Numbered from the stretch's first letter, positions 1 to 5,328 are shown. The stretch is DNA of 5,488 bases from an uncultured Lachnospiraceae bacterium (GCA_946533525.1 CAMNBW010000122.1:1-5488); one strand, 5' to 3'. The notes: generated by a model not told the origin, from the letters alone. Translations and numbers: made by a program.

Positions 1-2
1 GA

Positions 3-74
3 CCCCGGCGCGGCAAGTCTGGCGCGGAAGGCCCGGGGCAGCCCCCAAAACGGCAGTTTCGACGTCCGTTATAA
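3..74 (+). CDS. Possible 3' tail of an upstream gene (partial)
   Basis: The third reading frame is open from the window edge to a TAA at 72-74. It would encode a basic, Gly/Pro/Arg-rich tail, PRRGKSGAEGPGQPPKRQF followed by RRPL. Base composition drops abruptly from very GC-rich to AT-rich right around this stop, as expected at a gene end. Low-complexity basic tails of this kind occur at the C-termini of many RNA-binding proteins, such as helicases and pseudouridine synthases, but the fragment is too short to name a family. Frame 1 is also open, to 121-123, but runs through the AT-rich stretch and gives a Phe-rich, non-protein-like end. The call is tentative. Confidence 0.3.
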   Translation, partial: PRRGKSGAEGPGQPPKRQFRRPL

Positions 75-83
75 ATTTTTTTT
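49..83 (+). terminator. Weak candidate terminator for the upstream gene
   Basis: AACGG (49-53) can pair with CCGTT (66-70) across a 12-base loop. It is followed by ATAAA and then eight T (76-83). The stem has only five base pairs, so this is suggestive only. Its position at the putative stop codon at 72-74 fits the end of an upstream transcript. Confidence 0.25.
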
Positions 84-128
84 AAAATTTTACTGCTTTT
101 TTCTGCCATCTATGTTATTTTGAACGTA

Positions 129-134
129 TATAAA
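129..134 (+). promoter_or_regulatory. Candidate -10 box for the leader/zinc-ribbon peptide gene
   Basis: TATAAA at 129-134 lies 42 bases before the start codon in a strongly AT-rich stretch. I could not find a convincing -35 box at the right spacing, so this is the best of several weak candidates. A TTGAAC at 120-125 exists, but no good -10 box lies 17 bases beyond it. Confidence 0.25.
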
Positions 135-175
135 GATAGAAAATGAAAATCAATTTTCGAAAGGAGACCAAAATA

Positions 176-430
176 ATGAACGAAAACCTGAAGATCAATG
201 ATGACGCTCTTGACAACGTAAGCGGCGGCAAGAAGCAGGAGACCTTTGACGTATGCCCTCCCGGCTGCCTCGAGGTTAAGGAGCCCAGCTGGACACGCGA
301 AGGAAAGCAGAAGAAGTGCGACCATTGCGGCAGCAAGGAAATCGATGATGTCGATGCATGGTTCATGGACACCAAGGAAGTTGCCAAGGCACAGATCTGC
401 AGAAAGTGCGGCGCTCACTGGTTAATCTGA
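176..430 (+). CDS. Small Cys-rich protein with double-glycine leader motif and zinc-ribbon-like core
   Basis: This is an 84-residue protein. The start at 176 is chosen because AAGGAG at 161-166 sits nine bases upstream. An in-frame ATG at 143 has no such site and would put the ribosome binding site inside the gene. The N-terminus, MNENLKINDDALDNVSGG, resembles the 'bacteriocin-type' double-glycine leaders of Firmicutes, which ABC transporter peptidase domains cleave after GG (here residues 17-18). The remaining 66 residues are hydrophilic and carry three cysteine pairs: C27/C31 (CPPGC), C48/C51 (CDHC) and C75/C78 (CRKC). The last two pairs, 23 residues apart, look like a zinc ribbon. It has no membrane segment. 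No transporter, modifying enzyme or immunity gene lies in the window, so export or modification is inferred from the leader only. It may instead be a cytoplasmic metal-binding protein with a leader-like N-terminus. It is a single-gene unit ending at a strong terminator. Confidence 0.85.
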   Translation: MNENLKINDDALDNVSGGKKQETFDVCPPGCLEVKEPSWTREGKQKKCDHCGSKEIDDVDAWFMDTKEVAKAQICRKCGAHWLI

Positions 431-474
431 GCACAGACGTAAGAGTTAACTGAGAACGTTTTCCGTTAAGAAAA

Positions 475-512
475 GACCGGGTGCGGAGATTTCCGCTCCC
501 GGTTCTTTTTTT
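475..512 (+). terminator. Intrinsic terminator, probably bidirectional
   Basis: ACCGGG (476-481) pairs with CCCGGT (498-503), and GCGGA (483-487) with TCCGC (492-496). There is a single T/T mismatch and a GATT loop, and the tract TCTTTTTTT follows. It lies 44 bases after the stop of the small Cys-rich gene. On the minus strand the same stem is followed by CTTTTCTT, so it could also stop transcripts arriving from trxB, which have no better terminator closer to their stop codon. Confidence 0.85.
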
Positions 513-531
513 CGTTTGAAAATCAGCCAGC

Positions 532-575
532 CCGATCCTGGGGCGACCGCTTCAAACGGTACCCCTTAAGATTGG
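532..575. repeat. Imperfect palindromic element, copy 1
   Basis: Nested inverted repeat. CCGATC (532-537) pairs with GATTGG (570-575) with one G-U, GGGG (540-543) with CCCC (562-565), and ACCG (546-549) with CGGT (557-560) around a seven-base loop. Its right half shares the exact 12-mer CGGTACCCCTTA (557-568) with the second element at 625-636. It lies between two convergent genes and encodes nothing visible. From memory it resembles dispersed GGGG-N-ACCGC palindromes seen between genes in gut Clostridia, which I could not check here. Confidence 0.6.
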
Positions 576-602
576 TATAGCATTCGAAAAGCCGTCAGGT
601 CG

Positions 603-640
603 GTCCTAAGGCATCCACCGCAAGCGGTACCCCTTAGGAC
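603..640. repeat. Palindromic element, copy 2, abutting the trxB stop codon
   Basis: GTCCTAAGG (603-611) and CCTTAGGAC (632-640) form a perfect nine-base-pair outer stem. Inside, ACCG (617-620) pairs with CGGT (625-628) across CAAG, with a small asymmetric internal loop. Its last base is also the final base of the trxB stop codon on the minus strand. It shares CGGTACCCCTTA with the first element 68 bases away. No T tract follows on either strand, so it is not a classical terminator. It could stabilise the 3' end of the trxB transcript or be a mobile-type intergenic repeat. Confidence 0.75.
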
Positions 641-1542
641 TAGAGATATGCCTGGGCGGAATTTACCGCATTCGCACCGTCAGCAGCCGCCGTAACGATC
701 TGCCTTAAGCCCTTGGTACGTATATCTCCGGCGGCGAACACTCCGGGAACGCTGGTAACACAGTCCTCTCCCGCAACTATATAGCCGGCGGCATCAGTTT
801 CCACCTGCCCTTTATAGAGCTCGGATATGGGCACAATTCCCACGGCCACGAACACTCCTGCAACATTCAGGGTGCGCTCGGCCCCGTCCTTGACATTCTT
901 CGTGATCACGCGCTCGACCTTGCTCTCACCTTCTATTTTGTCTATAACGCTGTCCCAGACCATTTCCACATTTTCCGCTGCAAAGAGTTTGTCCTGCAGG
1001 GCCTTGTCGGCTCTGAGTTCATTACGCCTGTGGATAAGGTATACCTTGTTTACGAGCCTTGTAAGGAAGATGGCGTCTTCAACGGCAGTATTTCCTCCGC
1101 CCATAACCGCCACGTCCTTGCCCTTGTAAAAGGCTCCGTCACAGGTTGCGCAGTAGGAAACTCCGTAGCCCGCAAGCTCCTCCTCTCCGGGGCAGCCGAG
1201 CTTGCGGTGGGTAGCTCCTCCGGCTATTATAACGGTCTTTGCCTCATAGGTATTGTCGTCGGTATATACCTTCTTCACATCCCCGGTAAGCTCCACCCTG
1301 TTCACGGTCTCCGTAACGAATTTAGCTCCGAGGGAATCCGCATGGGACTTGAACTTTTCAGCCAGGTCAAAGCCCGAGATCGTATTGAAGCCGGGGTAAT
1401 TCTCCACCTCATAGGTATTGATTATCTGCCCGCCGCTTACATAATTTTCTTCGATCACCAGGGCATCCAGCTTTGCCCTTGTAGCATAAATGGCCGCCGT
1501 AAGACCCGCAGGGCCGGAGCCGATTATTATCATATCGTACAT
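640..1542 (-). CDS. trxB: Thioredoxin reductase (NADPH)
   Basis: This cytoplasmic flavoenzyme uses NADPH to reduce thioredoxin, which in turn keeps protein thiols reduced and supplies ribonucleotide reductase and peroxidases. The protein has 300 residues, the usual size for the low-molecular-weight bacterial type. An FAD-binding GSGPAG sits at 8-13. The redox-active CATC is at 131-134, followed by DGAF. The NADPH-binding GGGNTA is at 148-153, with HRR at 171-173 plus R177 for the NADPH 2'-phosphate. The second FAD motif, FAAGDIR, is near 269-275. The start is supported by AAGGAG (complement of 1551-1556) eight bases upstream. A second ATG at codon 4 has poorer spacing. The gene is monocistronic here, divergent from ilvE and convergent with the small Cys-rich gene. 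An inverted repeat over its -35 region suggests regulation. No thioredoxin gene lies in the window. Confidence 0.96.
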   Translation of the reverse strand: MYDMIIIGSGPAGLTAAIYATRAKLDALVIEENYVSGGQIINTYEVENYPGFNTISGFDLAEKFKSHADSLGAKFVTETVNRVELTGDVKKVYTDDNTYEAKTVIIAGGATHRKLGCPGEEELAGYGVSYCATCDGAFYKGKDVAVMGGGNTAVEDAIFLTRLVNKVYLIHRRNELRADKALQDKLFAAENVEMVWDSVIDKIEGESKVERVITKNVKDGAERTLNVAGVFVAVGIVPISELYKGQVETDAAGYIVAGEDCVTSVPGVFAAGDIRTKGLRQIVTAAADGANAVNSAQAYL

Positions 1543-1597
1543 AAATCCATCTCCTTCTCTAAATAATTTCTCAGTGTTTAGGTGCTTCTAATTTAAG

Positions 1598-1626
1598 ATT
1601 ATATCATAGGACATTCCGAACATAAA
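1598..1626 (-). promoter_or_regulatory. trxB promoter (extended -10)
   Basis: On the minus strand, TATAAT (complement of 1598-1603) is a perfect -10 box preceded by TGA, giving the extended -10 motif TGnTATAAT. The -35 position 17 bases upstream (1621-1626, TTTATG on the minus strand) is poor, which extended -10 promoters tolerate. The predicted leader is roughly 50 bases and contains the trxB ribosome binding site. Confidence 0.7.
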
Positions 1627-1638
1627 ATCGGAAAATGT
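1611..1638. promoter_or_regulatory. Inverted repeat over the trxB -35 region, possible operator
   Basis: TTCCGA (1614-1619) and TCGGAA (1628-1633) form a dyad with an eight-base spacer. ACAT (1611-1614) and ATGT (1635-1638) extend it imperfectly. It overlaps the place where the -35 box of trxB would sit. A bound repressor there would block trxB, and an activator could compensate for the weak -35 box. I do not recognise the site as that of any named regulator. Confidence 0.4.
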
Positions 1639-1659
1639 ACAACCTCTGTCAAAGTTTTC

Positions 1660-1703
1660 TTGAATTTATTAAATATATGTTTTAAAATTACTTTCCGTAT
1701 AAT
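1660..1703 (+). promoter_or_regulatory. ilvE promoter candidates
   Basis: The better-spaced candidate is TTGAAT (1660-1665), 17 bases, then TAAAAT (1683-1688). A perfect TATAAT lies at 1698-1703 but has no good -35 box in front. Either gives a leader of about 40-60 bases before the ilvE start. That is too short for a T-box or a transcription attenuator, and I see no terminator hairpin in it. Confidence 0.55.
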
Positions 1704-1751
1704 TATGACTTTTTTATAAAGCGTTTAAGCGTATGAAAGGAAGCGAAAAAA

Positions 1752-2780
1752 ATGGCAGCAAAGGATATGGATTGGGCAAATTTGGGCTTTGGCTATGTCA
1801 AAACCGATAAGCGTTATGTTTCTTATTTTAAGGACGGAAAATGGGATGATGGTGCGGTCATAGATGACGATATGATAGTCATGAGTGAGTGCGCCGGGGT
1901 TCTCCAGTACGCCCAGACTATTTTCGAGGGTCTCAAGGCATATACGGCCGAGGACGGACGCATAGTGACCTTCCGCCCCGACCTCAATGCGGACAGGATG
2001 ATCGACTCCGCAAAGCGTATGGAAATGCCTCCCTTCCCCAAGGAAAGATTTATCGACGCCATAGAAAAGGTAGTTGCGGCAAACAAGGACTGGGTTCCTC
2101 CCTATGGTTCCGGCGCAACTCTTTATATCAGGCCCTATATGTTCGGCCAGAACCCGGTTATCGGCGTTAAGCCCGCTACGGATTATCAGTTCAGAACCTT
2201 TGTTACCCCCGTCGGCCCCTATTTCAAGGGCGGCGCGAAGCCTATCACGATAAAGGTCAGCGATTTCGACCGGGCAGCTCCCCGGGGAACGGGACATATC
2301 AAGGCCGGACTCAATTACGCAATGAGCCTCCACGCAATAGTAACAGCTCACGAAGAGGGTTATGACGAGAACATTTATCTCGATCCCGGAACGAGGACAA
2401 AGATAGAGGAGACCGGAGGAGCCAACGTCCTTCTCGTGGATGCGGACGGAAATATCGTTATCCCGAAGTCGGATTCGATCCTGCCCTCCATCACCCGCCG
2501 TTCTCTGGCCATCGTCGCGGAGAAATATCTCGGTCTCAAGGTTACGCAGAGAGAGGTTTATCTGTCGGAGCTTGGAGACTTCAAGGAATGCGGGCTCTGC
2601 GGAACGGCAGCAGTAATCTCTCCTGTCGGCAAGATCGTTGACCACGGCAAGGAGATCTGCTTCCCGAGCGGCATGGAGGAGATGGGTCCTACGACCAAGA
2701 AGCTCTACGAAACCCTTACGGGCATTCAGATGGGCCACATCGAAGCTCCCGAAGGCTGGGTGCATGAGATAAAGGTCTGA
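1752..2780 (+). CDS. ilvE: Branched-chain amino acid aminotransferase (class IV, BCAT type II)
   Basis: This PLP enzyme interconverts leucine, isoleucine and valine with their 2-oxo acids, using 2-oxoglutarate/glutamate. It is the last step of branched-chain amino acid synthesis and the first of their breakdown. The protein is 342 residues, close to the longer, eukaryote-like BCAT subfamily (about 340-360) rather than the ~310-residue E. coli type. Visible features are the QTIFEGLKAY block at 55-64, YIRPYMFG at 125-132, the Schiff-base lysine K184 in GHIKAGLNYA, E220 in the EETGGAN segment that contacts the pyridine nitrogen, and the PLP-phosphate loop GTAAVISPV at 284-292. A CGLC pair (C280, C283) directly precedes that loop. 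The start has an AAGGA (1737-1741) ten bases upstream. It is a lone gene, divergent from trxB and convergent with the MATE gene, and ends at a strong hairpin. Confidence 0.93.
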   Translation: MAAKDMDWANLGFGYVKTDKRYVSYFKDGKWDDGAVIDDDMIVMSECAGVLQYAQTIFEGLKAYTAEDGRIVTFRPDLNADRMIDSAKRMEMPPFPKERFIDAIEKVVAANKDWVPPYGSGATLYIRPYMFGQNPVIGVKPATDYQFRTFVTPVGPYFKGGAKPITIKVSDFDRAAPRGTGHIKAGLNYAMSLHAIVTAHEEGYDENIYLDPGTRTKIEETGGANVLLVDADGNIVIPKSDSILPSITRRSLAIVAEKYLGLKVTQREVYLSELGDFKECGLCGTAAVISPVGKIVDHGKEICFPSGMEEMGPTTKKLYETLTGIQMGHIEAPEGWVHEIKV

Positions 2781-2796
2781 GAAAGACTGAGTAATC

Positions 2797-2852
2797 GGGC
2801 TTGTGAACTAGCACAAAATATAAAAGGCTCAGCTAGTTCACAAGCCCCTTTT
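2797..2852 (+). terminator. ilvE terminator with a 16-bp perfect stem, overlapping the MATE gene end
   Basis: GGGCTTGTGAACTAGC (2797-2812) is exactly complementary to 2832-2847, with a 19-base AT-rich loop, and is followed by C and TTTT. The stem begins 16 bases after the ilvE stop. The right arm contains the stop codon and last four sense codons (Gly-Leu-Val-Asn) of the convergent MATE gene. On the minus strand no T tract follows the stem, so it works mainly for ilvE, although the MATE mRNA would fold the same hairpin over its stop codon. Confidence 0.85.
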
Positions 2853-4212
2853 GCAATTTCTGCATCTTTTTTCTGTAGTAGATCACAAAGGCGATAGACG
2901 TCGTAAGCCAGGAAACCGGGAAGCACAGAACCAGGACCCTGAGGGACCCGGTGGCCGGCACTACTGTAAACATCCAGACTATACGCAGCAGACAGATTGA
3001 AAATACCGATATAGCGAGAGGCTTTATGGAATCTCCCATTCCCCTAAGCGCCCCCGTTATGACCTCCACCAGATTATAGGTGATATAGGCCGGAGCAATG
3101 GTACACATCATGTTTTTATAGCCTATGTCGATAACAGCCGGATCATCGGTAAATATCGACAAAAGCGGCCTTCCGAAGCAGACCACGAATACACTGGTGA
3201 AAATCGACAGCGCTGTCGTCATCACCGAGCACTGTACGACTCCCTTTTTAACCCTTTCCAGATTTCCCGCACCGTAATTTTGCCCGACAAAGGTCATTAT
3301 AGCCGTTCCGAAGGAGGCCATGAGCATCCAATAAAGCACGTCTATCTTCCCGTATGCGGTCCAGGCTGCCACGGTATCGCTGCCGAAGCCGTTGACACCG
3401 CTTTGGACGATTACATTAGCCAGGGTATACATAAGCGATTCGGCGCCGGAAGGAATTCCCAGCTTTAATATCTTTCTCAGGTGGTGCCCATGGATCTTTA
3501 GCTTGTCCGGCTTAAGCCCATAAGAGGCTTTGGCGCGAAACAGCACTGTCACCGCCAATACCGCGCTGACGGTCTGGCAGAGCACCGTCGCCAATGCGGC
3601 GCCTTTCACACCCATGTTGAAGACCACTACAAAAAGAATATCCACCACAATGTTGAGCAGGCAGGCGAAGATAAGGAAGTACAGCGGTCTTCTGGAATCC
3701 CCGATAGCCCTTAGGATGGACGCAGCCATATTGTACAAAAGCAGCGGCGTCATACCGAAGAAAAATATTCTCATATAAGAAAGGGAGGGCGCAAAGATGT
3801 CCTCCGGCGTACCTATTGCCCTCAGCATGATAGGTGAGAGTATGAGCCCGGCTATGGTGACAACTATACCCGCAGCAGCACAGAATATCATGGCGGTATG
3901 CACGGTATCACTGACATCTCTGTATCTCTTTGCCCCGTAATACTGGGATACTATGACGGCCGCCCCTCCGGTCATGGCTATAAAGAAGTTCACAAAGACG
4001 GCCAGGATGACTCCTGTGGAGGCCCCAACCGCCGAAAGCGCTATCTTGCCGACATATCTTCCAACGATGACCGCATCCGCCGTATTGTAGAGCTGCTGAA
4101 AAAAGGAGGAAAAAAGCAGCGGAATAAAGAACTTTATTAGCTGCTTATAAATTACCCCCTGGGTCATGTCTATATCATTATTTTTTTTATGCTCAGTCCT
4201 GACTTCATCCAT
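2833..4212 (-). CDS. MATE-family multidrug/metabolite efflux transporter
   Basis: This is an inner-membrane antiporter of the MATE family (DinF/NorM-like), which uses a Na+ or H+ gradient to export organic cations, drugs or metabolites. The substrate cannot be told from sequence. The protein has 459 residues, the normal length, with about 12 hydrophobic segments in two homologous halves. Paired motifs show the duplication: SQYYGAKRYRDV (89-100) against GQNYGAGNLERV (310-321), and ILRAIGDSRRPL (166-177) against ALRGMGDSIKPL (388-399). The typical N-terminal QQLYNTADAVIVGRYVG is at 39-55. The start is uncertain. ATG at 4212 is the first possible one, with an in-frame TGA 18 bases upstream, but it has no ribosome binding site and lies only a few bases from the predicted transcription start. 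ATG at codon 16 (4167) also lacks one. It is a lone gene, convergent with ilvE and divergent from the pyruvate-kinase-like gene. Confidence 0.92.
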   Translation of the reverse strand: MDEVRTEHKKNNDIDMTQGVIYKQLIKFFIPLLFSSFFQQLYNTADAVIVGRYVGKIALSAVGASTGVILAVFVNFFIAMTGGAAVIVSQYYGAKRYRDVSDTVHTAMIFCAAAGIVVTIAGLILSPIMLRAIGTPEDIFAPSLSYMRIFFFGMTPLLLYNMAASILRAIGDSRRPLYFLIFACLLNIVVDILFVVVFNMGVKGAALATVLCQTVSAVLAVTVLFRAKASYGLKPDKLKIHGHHLRKILKLGIPSGAESLMYTLANVIVQSGVNGFGSDTVAAWTAYGKIDVLYWMLMASFGTAIMTFVGQNYGAGNLERVKKGVVQCSVMTTALSIFTSVFVVCFGRPLLSIFTDDPAVIDIGYKNMMCTIAPAYITYNLVEVITGALRGMGDSIKPLAISVFSICLLRIVWMFTVVPATGSLRVLVLCFPVSWLTTSIAFVIYYRKKMQKLQKGLVN

Positions 4213-4221
4213 AGGTGGATA

Positions 4222-4249
4222 AGTATATCACAATATAGGAAATTGACAA
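4222..4249 (-). promoter_or_regulatory. MATE gene promoter
   Basis: On the minus strand, TTGTCA (complement of 4244-4249), 16 bases, then TATACT (complement of 4222-4227). The -10 box is preceded by TGA, an extended -10 feature. Transcription would start near 4214-4216, almost at the first possible start codon (4212). Confidence 0.65.
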
Positions 4250-4271
4250 TAGCCTTGCAGGGAATTAGATT
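4243..4271 (+). promoter_or_regulatory. Promoter of the pyruvate-kinase-like gene
   Basis: A perfect -35 box, TTGACA (4243-4248), a 17-base spacer, then TAGATT (4266-4271), which matches four of six -10 positions. The predicted leader is about 34 bases. The -35 box lies on the same seven bases (TTGACAA) that give the MATE promoter its -35 box on the other strand. This promoter also argues against any start of the coding region before 4312. Confidence 0.7.
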
Positions 4272-4311
4272 TGTAGGCAGTAATACTTTTTATTATGAAA
4301 GGTGGAACACA

Positions 4312-5328
4312 ATGACAGAGATCTTTGGAACCTTAGGTCCGGCGTGTTCGGACGTAAAAACCCTGGAAACAATGTTCAGACACGGAATGCACGGCATGAG
4401 ACTCAATATGTCCCATACCTCGCTGACCGAAAGCGCGGATATAATAGACAACTACCACACTGCCGCGAAAAATGCGGGTGTGGAGGGCGGCCTGCTCATA
4501 GACCTTCAGGGCGGCGAGCTGCGGCTGGGAAAGGTGAGGCCGGGGACAGTGGCCGGAAACGGCTCACTGCTGCACCTTTCTGCGGATGGCCCGGAGAGTT
4601 CAATTTCCATCCCGCCTTCTGTTTATGCGGCTTTGGAGCTGGGCGACGAGCTGCTAATCGACGATGGAAAAATTCTGTTGAAAGTAATGAATATTTCGGG
4701 CGACGGGGTCGAAACCGAGGTCCTGCGGGGAGGCAGTATTGAAAGCCAAAAGAGCATTAAGATCGTAGGCAAAGAAGTCCATTCGGATATTCTGACCCGG
4801 CAGGACAGGGAAAATATACTTTTAAGCCGTCGTTACGGCGTTACGGCCATAATGCAGCCCTTCGTCACGAAGGCTGCGGAGCTTTTGCGCATACGTGAGT
4901 TTTTAAGCGAAAACGGACTCGAAGCCCTGCGGCTCTTCGCAAAGATAGAAAGTCTGGACGGGGTCGATAATTTGGACGAGATCCTGCCTCTGGCCGATAT
5001 GATAGTTATTGCAAGGGGAGATCTGGGAAATGATATGCCGCTTTGGGAGCTGCCCGGCGTACAAAAGAAAATCGCTCAGAAGTGCATCTTCGCAAACAAG
5101 CCTTTTCTGGTAGTGACCCAGCTTCTAAGCTCTATGATAAGCTCTCCTACCCCGACCCGGGCGGAGGTTTCGGACATTTTTAACGCAGTGCTCGACGGAG
5201 CCACGGCACTCATGGTAACCAACGAAACTGCCGTAGGCTCCTATCCCGCAGAGGTCATTGACTATCTCTCAAAGACCGCCGGGAGAGCAGAAAGCTTTAA
5301 AGCTGACTATACCTCTTCCGCTGTATAG
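4312..5328 (+). CDS. Short pyruvate-kinase-like protein lacking the C-terminal domain
   Basis: Pyruvate kinase makes ATP and pyruvate from phosphoenolpyruvate and ADP, and this 338-residue protein belongs to that family. The start at 4312 has AAAGGTGG six bases upstream; an earlier in-frame ATG (4189) lies before the promoter. Retained family features are GTLGPA (6-11), RLNMSH (30-35), the E69/R71 pair, the catalytic K211 and metal-binding E213 in AKIES, ARGDLG (234-239), T269-Q270 and PTRAEVSDIFNAVLDG (281-296). The B domain (about 73-156) is present. It stops at about residue 325 of the barrel, so the roughly 120-140-residue C-terminal domain, which in normal enzymes carries the allosteric effector site and an intersubunit interface, is absent. 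Usual DTKGPEIR reads DLQGGELR, SFVR reads PFVT, and TQMLESM reads TQLLSSM. It may be a divergent kinase, a different phosphoenolpyruvate-type enzyme or a regulator. Family membership is firm; activity is not. Confidence 0.88.
   Translation: MTEIFGTLGPACSDVKTLETMFRHGMHGMRLNMSHTSLTESADIIDNYHTAAKNAGVEGGLLIDLQGGELRLGKVRPGTVAGNGSLLHLSADGPESSISIPPSVYAALELGDELLIDDGKILLKVMNISGDGVETEVLRGGSIESQKSIKIVGKEVHSDILTRQDRENILLSRRYGVTAIMQPFVTKAAELLRIREFLSENGLEALRLFAKIESLDGVDNLDEILPLADMIVIARGDLGNDMPLWELPGVQKKIAQKCIFANKPFLVVTQLLSSMISSPTPTRAEVSDIFNAVLDGATALMVTNETAVGSYPAEVIDYLSKTAGRAESFKADYTSSAV

Noticed and set aside
110..418. Minus-strand frames opposite the small Cys-rich gene, one with hydrophobic stretches
   Set aside because: The hydrophobic look comes from reading the complement of a charged protein. 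There is no ribosome binding site, and the plus-strand gene has an excellent one.
532..640. CRISPR array or transposon end
   Set aside because: Only two diverged copies with no regular spacer pattern, and no transposase or cas gene nearby.
1030..1566. A 178-codon plus-strand frame inside trxB
   Set aside because: It is antisense to conserved TrxB motifs, with no ribosome binding site and no recognisable domain.
1689..1751. T-box or attenuator in front of ilvE, which would be expected for branched-chain amino acid control
   Set aside because: The leader is only about 40-60 bases, with no terminator/antiterminator pair, no leucine/valine-rich leader peptide and no T-box sequence.
1725..2765. 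A 346-codon open frame on the minus strand opposite ilvE
   Set aside because: It is almost entirely antisense to a clearly recognisable aminotransferase, has no family resemblance and no sensible promoter. Long antisense frames arise from the codon bias of GC-balanced genes.
4099..4116. A strong plus-strand ribosome-binding-like AAGGAGG flanked by A runs
   Set aside because: No start codon with a sensible frame follows. It is the complement of the Phe/Ser codons in the MATE motif LLFSSFFQQ.
4189..4311. A 41-codon N-terminal extension of the pyruvate-kinase-like protein
   Set aside because: The extension crosses the TTGACA/TAGATT promoter, shows no similarity to the family N-terminus, and the ATG at 4312 has a well-placed ribosome binding site.
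4302..4742. A second plus-strand frame overlapping the pyruvate-kinase-like gene
   Set aside because: It is a shadow in another frame: a low-complexity Arg/Gly-rich translation without family resemblance, ending mid-gene.
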